Part shown: piece after piece, positions 7,938-12,258 of the stretch
Layout: every line of letters starts with the position of its first letter
How positions within the stretch are numbered: position 1 is the first letter of the stretch
Source: Haliea sp041583655
Lineage (GTDB): Bacteria > Pseudomonadota > Gammaproteobacteria > Pseudomonadales > Halieaceae
Direction of reading: 5' to 3'
DNA length: 12,258 bases
Assembly: GCA_041583655.1 (NCBI GenBank)
Contig: JBFHFJ010000078.1
Span: forward strand, 1-12,258
Notes under the pieces: model-generated
The model's database searches: none
Seen by the model: the letters and a program-made list of their open reading frames with translations, nothing else
Told to the model about the DNA's origin: nothing
Position numbers and translations under genes: made by a program

Positions 7938-8486
7938 TCAGTCGAACAGGGGCAGGTCCGCCCAGGCCAGCCCCGCGGCGTCCTTGGCCGACAGGCGCGG
8001 CTGTTCACCCGCTGGCAGGGGCCAGGCAATGCCCACTGTGGGGTCGTCCCAGGCCAGGGACACTTCGCTGGCCGGGTGATAGTAGTCGGTGCATTTGTAC
8101 TGGAAGTCGGCATGCCCGGTGAGTACGTAGAAGCCGTGGGCAAAGCCGGGCGGTACCCACAGCATCCGGTGGTTCGCGGCGCTGAGTTCAACCCCATACC
8201 ACTGACCGAGGGTAGGCGAGGAGCGACGCAGGTCCACGGCGACATCGAACACGGCGCCGGAGGTGACCCGCACCAGCTTGCCCTGGGGGTGTTCGGTCTG
8301 GAAATGCAGGCCGCGCAGGATGCCACGGGCAGAGCGGCTGTGGTTGTCCTGGACGAAGTCCAGGTCGAAGCCGGCTTCGCGAAAAGTCGCGGCGTTCCAG
8401 CTCTCGAGGAAAAAGCCGCGCTCATCGCCAAAAACCTTAGGCTGCAGCAGGTACAGCCCCGCGAGGGGGGTGGGCTCAAAGGTCAT
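7938..8486 (-). CDS. rfbC: dTDP-4-dehydrorhamnose 3,5-epimerase
   Basis: RfbC (RmlC) epimerises C3 and C5 of dTDP-4-dehydro-6-deoxyglucose, giving the L-sugar that RfbD reduces. It is a cupin enzyme of 182 residues, the expected length. Conserved blocks in order: DERGFFLESW (21-30), FVQDNHSRSARGILRGLHFQ (44-63) with catalytic H61, GKLVRVTSGAVFDVAVDLR (69-87), WVPPGFAHGFYVL (110-122), and FQYKCTDYY (128-136) with Y130, the expected catalytic tyrosine by alignment to Salmonella RmlC (H63, Y132). The start lies inside rfbA with an 11-nt overlap, so the two are likely translationally coupled. It is followed by the short-chain dehydrogenase gene after 45 nt. Confidence 0.96.
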   Translation of the reverse strand: MTFEPTPLAGLYLLQPKVFGDERGFFLESWNAATFREAGFDLDFVQDNHSRSARGILRGLHFQTEHPQGKLVRVTSGAVFDVAVDLRRSSPTLGQWYGVELSAANHRMLWVPPGFAHGFYVLTGHADFQYKCTDYYHPASEVSLAWDDPTVGIAWPLPAGEQPRLSAKDAAGLAWADLPLFD

Positions 8487-9381
8487 TGCTCAATACCCCG
8501 TCCTGTTCCAGCAGTTGCCGCAGGTACAGGCCGTAGCCGCTTTTCTCCAGCGGAGCCGCCAGCGCCAGCAATTGCTCGGCATTGATATAGCCCATGCGGA
8601 AGGCTACCTCCTCCGGACAGGCGATCTTCAGACCCTGCCGCTCTTCCACCACCCGGATGAAGTTGGCGGCATCCAGCAGGGAGTTGTGGGTACCGGTATC
8701 CAGCCATGCAGTACCGCGGCTCATGACCTCCACCCGCAGGTCGCCGCGGGCCAGGTAGGCGTTGTTGACGTCGGTAATTTCCAGCTCGCCGCGGGCGGAG
8801 GGGCGAATGCCGCGGGCGATATCGATAACATCGTTGTCATAGAAGTACAGGCCGGTCACCGCGTAGTGGGATTTGGGCCGCGCCGGCTTCTCTTCAATCT
8901 CGACCGCGACCCCCGCGTCGTTGAAGCTCACCACCCCATAGCGCTCGGGATCCTGCACGTAGTAGGCGAACACTGAAGCGCCGCGGTCGCGCCCTGCGGC
9001 GTTGCGCAGGCTCTGGGTGAAGCCGCCGCCGTAGAATATGTTGTCGCCCAGTACGAGGGCAACGGGGTCCTGCCCGATGAATCCGGCCCCCAGCAGGAAC
9101 GCCTGGGCAAGACCATCCGGGCTGGGCTGCACGGTGTAGCTGATGTTGATTCCCCAGTGGTTGCCGTCGCCCAGAAGGTCGGCGAAAGCCGCCTGGTCGC
9201 GGGGCGTGGTGATTACCAGGATGTCGCGAATGCCCGCCAGCATCAGGGTTGCCAGGGGATAGTAGATCATGGGCTTGTCGTACACCGGCATCAATTGTTT
9301 GCTGACAGTACTGGTCAGCGGGTGCAGCCGGGTACCCGAGCCGCCCGCGAGAATGATGCCCTTGTAGTTGGTCGCGACCAT
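8476..9381 (-). CDS. rfbA: Glucose-1-phosphate thymidylyltransferase
   Basis: RfbA (RmlA) joins glucose-1-phosphate and dTTP to dTDP-glucose, the committed step, and in the family is feedback-inhibited by dTDP-rhamnose. The protein has 301 residues. The nucleotidyltransferase signature LAGGSGTRLHPLT lies at 11-23, followed by SKQLMPVYDKPMIYYPL (27-43). PDGLAQAFLLG (88-98), LGDNIFYG (111-118) with a metal-binding aspartate D113, EIEEKP (161-166) and WLDTGTH (226-232) are all in place. GGAG lies five bases before the ATG at 9381, so the longer reading frame back to 9531 is not used. It is the first gene of a leftward unit rfbA-rfbC-dehydrogenase, and is divergent from the glycosyltransferase cassette. 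Confidence 0.97.
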   Translation of the reverse strand: MVATNYKGIILAGGSGTRLHPLTSTVSKQLMPVYDKPMIYYPLATLMLAGIRDILVITTPRDQAAFADLLGDGNHWGINISYTVQPSPDGLAQAFLLGAGFIGQDPVALVLGDNIFYGGGFTQSLRNAAGRDRGASVFAYYVQDPERYGVVSFNDAGVAVEIEEKPARPKSHYAVTGLYFYDNDVIDIARGIRPSARGELEITDVNNAYLARGDLRVEVMSRGTAWLDTGTHNSLLDAANFIRVVEERQGLKIACPEEVAFRMGYINAEQLLALAAPLEKSGYGLYLRQLLEQDGVLSNDL

Positions 9382-9409
9382 AGCTGCTCCGGCTGGAGGA
9401 AAAGCGGCG

Positions 9410-9415
9410 ATTATA
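9410..9415 (-). promoter_or_regulatory. Candidate -10 element of rfbA
   Basis: A perfect TATAAT on the minus strand, 28 nt before the rfbA ATG, which leaves a leader of about 20 nt. At 17-18 nt upstream no good -35 is seen (CGTAAT or TCGTAA), so the promoter may need an activator or tolerate a weak -35. Confidence 0.45.
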
Positions 9416-9500
9416 CGGGAAAAGGTCGGCAAATTACGATAAGCCGCAGGCATTGGCCTGTACTGACCGGTTCCGGGACTGGTGCAGTGGCGCAGTTGGC

Positions 9501-9509
9501 TGCTAGAAT
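9501..9509 (+). promoter_or_regulatory. Candidate extended -10 of the glycosyltransferase operon
   Basis: TGCTAGAAT is an extended -10 (TGn followed by TAGAAT, 5/6 to consensus). It would start transcription near 9516 and leave about 100 nt of leader before the GTG at 9615. No clear -35 is present, as is common for extended -10 promoters. Confidence 0.4.
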
Positions 9510-9614
9510 TCGTGGCTCGGGTATTGCGCATTTGTCTACCTTGCGAGGTTTTCTGCCCGTTTCCCCGCAGACCACCAACAAAGGGACGCCGCTATCAGGC
9601 ATCTGGATACAGCA

Positions 9615-10910
9615 GTGAGCGATGCGGCGCCCAGCGCGGTGTCGGAGTCCTGTCCGGCCGCACCGGCCGCGAAAGGCCCCCCGCTGCGCATTGCGTTGCT
9701 GGGCTACCGCAGCAAGCCCCATGCCGGCGGGCAGGGTGTCTACATCAAGTACCTGAGCAAGGCGCTGGTGGATGCCGGCCACTCGGTGGACGTCATTTCC
9801 GGCCCGCCCTATCCCGAGGTCGACCCCCGGGTGCGGCTGATCAAGCTGCCGAGCCTGGACCTGTACGAGAACGGCTTGCGTTCATTGCGGCCGCATCACC
9901 TGCGCTCCCTGAGCAATATCATCGAATGGACCAGCAAGTTGACCGGGGGCTTTGCCGAGCCCTATACCTTCGGCCGCCGGGCGGTGCGCTATCTGCGCCA
10001 GCATCGCGGCGACTACGACCTGATTCACGACAACCAGAGCCTCAGCCACGGCATGGTCCGGTTGCAGGCCATGGGGCTGCCGCTGGTAACCACGGTGCAC
10101 CACCCGATTACCAGCGACCTGCGTATCGCCCTCAGCGCCGCGCCGCGCTGGTACCAGCGCCTGATGATCCGTCGCTGGCACTCGTTCCTGCGCATGCAGA
10201 GGAAGGTCATCAAGCAGCTGCACCATGTGGTAACGGTTTCGGACTACTCGCGTCAGGACATTGCCCGGGATTTCGGCCTGCAGCCGGCGGGCATCGCGCT
10301 GGTCTACAACGGGATCGACACCGAAGAATTCCGTCCCCTGCCCGGGGTGCAACGCAACCCGCTGCGAATCATGGCCACGGCCTCGGCCGACGCGCCGCTG
10401 AAAGGCCTGCGCTATCTGCTGCAGGCCTTCGCCCGCCTGCTGCCCCGGCACCCGCAACTGGAGCTGCTGGTGGTCAGCAAGCTCCAGCCCGGCGGACGTA
10501 CCGAGCGCCTGATCAAACGGCTTGGGATCGCGGCGAATGTCCGCTTTGTCAGCGGCATAGCCACTGCCGAGATGGTCCGCTACTACGCCGAGGCCAGTAT
10601 TGCCGTGGTGCCTTCTATTTACGAGGGGTTCGGTTTGCCCGCGGGCGAGGCCATGGCCTGCGGGGTGCCGGTGATCTCCACGGACGGCGGTGCGCTGCCG
10701 GAGGTGGTGGGCGACGCAGGGGTGATTGTCCCGGTTCGCGACGCAGCGGCCCTGGAGCAGGCCATCGAGTCCCTGTTGCAGGATCCGCAGCACCGCGCGC
10801 AGCTGGGTGTTGCCGGCCGCCAGCGGATCCTTGACCGCTTTAGCTGGCAGGTATGCGCCCGGGACATGGAAGACTACTATCGAAAGGTCATTGCCGATGC
10901 AAACGGTTGA
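9615..10910 (+). CDS. Glycosyltransferase family 4 protein
   Basis: A retaining GT-B glycosyltransferase of 431 residues that moves a sugar from a nucleotide donor to an acceptor; donor and acceptor are not evident. N-terminal Rossmann domain: LRIALLGYRSKPHAGGQGVYI (24-44, with the glycine-rich acceptor/donor loop), then VVTVSDYSRQDI (205-216). The C-terminal GT1-type domain opens around YNGIDTEEF (231-239) and carries the E-x7-E donor motif from E337 to E345 (EGFGLPAGE), followed by GVPVISTDGGALPEVV (350-365). There is no signal peptide or membrane segment, so it is cytosolic or peripheral. The GTG at 9615 has only a weak GGA upstream; the first 22 residues are Ala/Pro-rich and a later start is possible. 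It overlaps the methyltransferase by 14 nt. Being divergent from rfbA, dTDP-rhamnose is a possible donor, by context only. Confidence 0.92.
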   Translation: MSDAAPSAVSESCPAAPAAKGPPLRIALLGYRSKPHAGGQGVYIKYLSKALVDAGHSVDVISGPPYPEVDPRVRLIKLPSLDLYENGLRSLRPHHLRSLSNIIEWTSKLTGGFAEPYTFGRRAVRYLRQHRGDYDLIHDNQSLSHGMVRLQAMGLPLVTTVHHPITSDLRIALSAAPRWYQRLMIRRWHSFLRMQRKVIKQLHHVVTVSDYSRQDIARDFGLQPAGIALVYNGIDTEEFRPLPGVQRNPLRIMATASADAPLKGLRYLLQAFARLLPRHPQLELLVVSKLQPGGRTERLIKRLGIAANVRFVSGIATAEMVRYYAEASIAVVPSIYEGFGLPAGEAMACGVPVISTDGGALPEVVGDAGVIVPVRDAAALEQAIESLLQDPQHRAQLGVAGRQRILDRFSWQVCARDMEDYYRKVIADANG

Positions 10911-11613
10911 TTTCCGCTACTTTGCCCTGCAGTCGGGCGAGCGGGTCCTGGACCTGGGCTGCGGCGAGGGGCGGCACGTGATCTCCGCCTATGCCCTGGG
11001 CGACGTGCATGCGGTTGGCGTCGACCTCTCGCACCGGGACCTGTGCACGGCGCTGGATCGATTCGCCGAATTTGAGGAAGCGGGCAACGGGAAAAAGCAG
11101 CTTGACCTGGTGGAGGCGTCCGCACTGTGCCTGCCCTTTCCCGACGCCAGCTTTGACAAGGTGATCTGCTCCGAGGTGCTGGAGCACATCCCCGACTATC
11201 GCGCTGCGCTGGAAGAAATTCGCCGGGTTCTCAAGCCCGCCGGGTTGCTCTGCGTCAGCGTCCCGAGGCGCTGGCCCGAGCGCCTGTGCTGGGCGCTCAG
11301 CAGGCGCTATCACCAGACCCCTGGCGGACACCTGCGGATATTTCGCGCCGGGCGCCTGTGGGCAGAGATCGAGCGCCGGGGTTTTGTGGGTTTTCACCGG
11401 CACGGCGCGCACGCCCTGCACTGTCCCTACTGGTGGCTGCGCTGCCTGTTCTGGCGTGAAGGGGAGCAGCACTGGCTGGTACGGCAGTATCACAAGCTGC
11501 TGGTGTGGGACTTGCTGCGGGCGCCATGGCTGACCCGCACCCTGGAGAAGTGGCTGAACCCGTTCATGGGCAAGAGCGTAGTATTTTATTTCCGCCTGGA
11601 GGCCGGCCAGTGA
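10897..11613 (+). CDS. Class I SAM-dependent methyltransferase (Methyltransf_11 type)
   Basis: A 238-residue methyltransferase. Motif I is VLDLGCGEGRH (17-27), the acidic end of the second strand is GVDLS (41-45), and residues 78-100 give LCLPFPDASFDKVICSEVLEH, the usual motif II/III region; RRVLKPAGLLCVSVP (109-123) follows. Because motif I begins only 16 residues in, there is almost no N-terminal cap. The C-terminal 90 residues are rich in Trp, Arg and His and end NPFMGKSVVFYFRLE; they are not part of the core fold and may contact acceptor or membrane. The ATG at 10897 lies inside the glycosyltransferase gene, with GAAAGG nine bases upstream; the stop overlaps the next gene by 4 nt. Context suggests methylation of a sugar or lipid-linked glycan, but the acceptor is unknown. 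Confidence 0.9.
   Translation: MQTVDFRYFALQSGERVLDLGCGEGRHVISAYALGDVHAVGVDLSHRDLCTALDRFAEFEEAGNGKKQLDLVEASALCLPFPDASFDKVICSEVLEHIPDYRAALEEIRRVLKPAGLLCVSVPRRWPERLCWALSRRYHQTPGGHLRIFRAGRLWAEIERRGFVGFHRHGAHALHCPYWWLRCLFWREGEQHWLVRQYHKLLVWDLLRAPWLTRTLEKWLNPFMGKSVVFYFRLEAGQ
11598..11602 (+). promoter_or_regulatory. Ribosome binding site GGAGG for the GTG start at 11610
   Basis: GGAGG sits 7 nt before GTG in the overlapping GTGA at 11610-11613. It is the main support for a GTG start for the last gene, which has no ATG near its N-terminus. Confidence 0.7.
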
Positions 11614-12258
11614 GTGGGCTTTATCTCAGTCGCGGTCTGTTCCCGCAGGAGTTCCTGCGGCCTACCGTGGATTTCCTGCTGGCGACCCAGAAACCCAGCG
11701 GCGAGATTCCCTGGTTCAGCGGTGGCTATACCGACCCCTGGGACCATGTCGAGGCGGCCATGGGCCTGTCGATCGGGGGCGAATATGCGGCAGCTGTGCG
11801 CGCCTACCGCTGGCTCGCCAGTGTGCAGTTGCCGGATGGCAGCTGGTGGGCGTCCTACCGGGGCGACATCGTCGACAACAACCACCGCCGGGAAAGCAAT
11901 TTTGTCGCCTACGTCGCCACTGGTGTCTGGCACCACTTTCTGATTACCGGCGATACCGGTTTCCTGCGCGAAATGTGGCCGGTGGTGGACCGCGCGATCG
12001 GCTTTGTCCTGCGCCTGCAAAGCGCCCACGGCGAGATCGACTGGGCAGTGGATACCGCAGGCGTTCCCCTGCGCGATGCGCTGGTCACCGGCTGCAGCTC
12101 TATCTACAAGAGCCTGGAGTGCGCCTGCAATATTGCGCTGACCCTGGGCGAGGAGCGGCCGCATTGGTACCTGGCCCGCACCAGCCTGGGCACGGCCCTG
12201 CGCTCCCGGCCGGAGCGCTTCGACCGCACCTGGGAGAGCAAGGCGCGGTTCTCGATGG
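11610..12258 (+). CDS. Alpha/alpha-barrel protein (prenyltransferase-like or six-hairpin glycosidase-like), 5' part
   Basis: An ORF of 216 codons without a stop, running off the window. It starts with GTG (MSGLYLSRGLFPQEF) after a strong GGAGG, and overlaps the methyltransferase stop by 4 nt. Three related segments occur: QKPSGEIPWFSGG (27-39), QLPDGSWWASYRGD (73-86) and QSAHGEIDWAVDT (137-149), i.e. Q-x3-G-x-(I/W)-x-W turns between helix pairs. This is typical of alpha/alpha toroids. TDPWDHVEAAMGL (41-53) and ITGDTGFLREMWPVVDRA (112-129) resemble six-hairpin glycosidases such as GH15; similar proteins are often auto-annotated 'prenyltransferase' because of terpene-cyclase-like repeats. No signal peptide is visible. 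D42, D45 and E48 are conserved-looking acids, but which is catalytic, if any, is unknown. Function is not assigned. Confidence 0.8.
   Translation, partial: MSGLYLSRGLFPQEFLRPTVDFLLATQKPSGEIPWFSGGYTDPWDHVEAAMGLSIGGEYAAAVRAYRWLASVQLPDGSWWASYRGDIVDNNHRRESNFVAYVATGVWHHFLITGDTGFLREMWPVVDRAIGFVLRLQSAHGEIDWAVDTAGVPLRDALVTGCSSIYKSLECACNIALTLGEERPHWYLARTSLGTALRSRPERFDRTWESKARFSM

Noticed and set aside
9482..10834. 450-codon plus-strand frame overlapping the glycosyltransferase
   Set aside because: The product is Arg/Pro/Gly-rich with no domain, whereas the overlapping frame has the GT4 E-x7-E motif.
11586..12164. 192-codon minus-strand frame opposite the last gene
   Set aside because: It has no motif; the plus-strand GTG frame is open to the window end, has a strong GGAGG and repeats of an alpha/alpha fold.

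Overview
This 12.3 kb window is GC-rich and densely coded, with no RNA gene, insertion sequence or CRISPR array that I can see. No gene-free stretch exceeds 300 bases; the longest are 9382-9614 (233 nt) and 4956-5149 (194 nt), both between divergent genes. The glnE-ilvE junction, the marine-gammaproteobacterial feel of the proteins and an exosortase-type surface protein suggest a gammaproteobacterium, perhaps of the Halieaceae/Cellvibrionales type. That placement is inference.

Layout. Positions 1-4257 read rightwards: the 3' end of glnE (glutamine synthetase adenylyltransferase), ilvE (branched-chain aminotransferase), a monoacylglycerol-lipase-like alpha/beta hydrolase, and a membrane-anchored protein with an SdrD-B-like domain followed by a domain resembling those of PEP-CTERM exported proteins. 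Facing it across a hairpin is a leftward gene (4299-4955) for a small exported protein. Its IPTL-CTERM-like motif and hydrophobic helix lie near the N-terminus instead of at the C-terminus, the arrangement I associate with 'midcut-by-XrtH' proteins.

From 5150 to 9381 the window holds all four genes of dTDP-L-rhamnose synthesis, split into two convergent units. rfbD-rfbB read rightwards and rfbA-rfbC read leftwards; the leftward unit ends with an extra classical short-chain dehydrogenase of unknown substrate. Together RfbA, RfbB, RfbC and RfbD convert glucose-1-phosphate and dTTP to dTDP-L-rhamnose.

Divergent from rfbA, across a region with -10-like elements on both strands, starts a tightly overlapping cassette (9615 to the window end): a GT4 glycosyltransferase, a class I SAM methyltransferase, and a GTG-started ORF that runs off the window. 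The last resembles alpha/alpha-barrel proteins (six-hairpin glycosidases or proteins annotated as prenyltransferases). A plausible reading is synthesis of a methylated, possibly rhamnose-containing surface glycan or glycolipid. The cassette's product is unknown to me, and it is the best candidate here for an undescribed system, together with the midcut-type surface protein.
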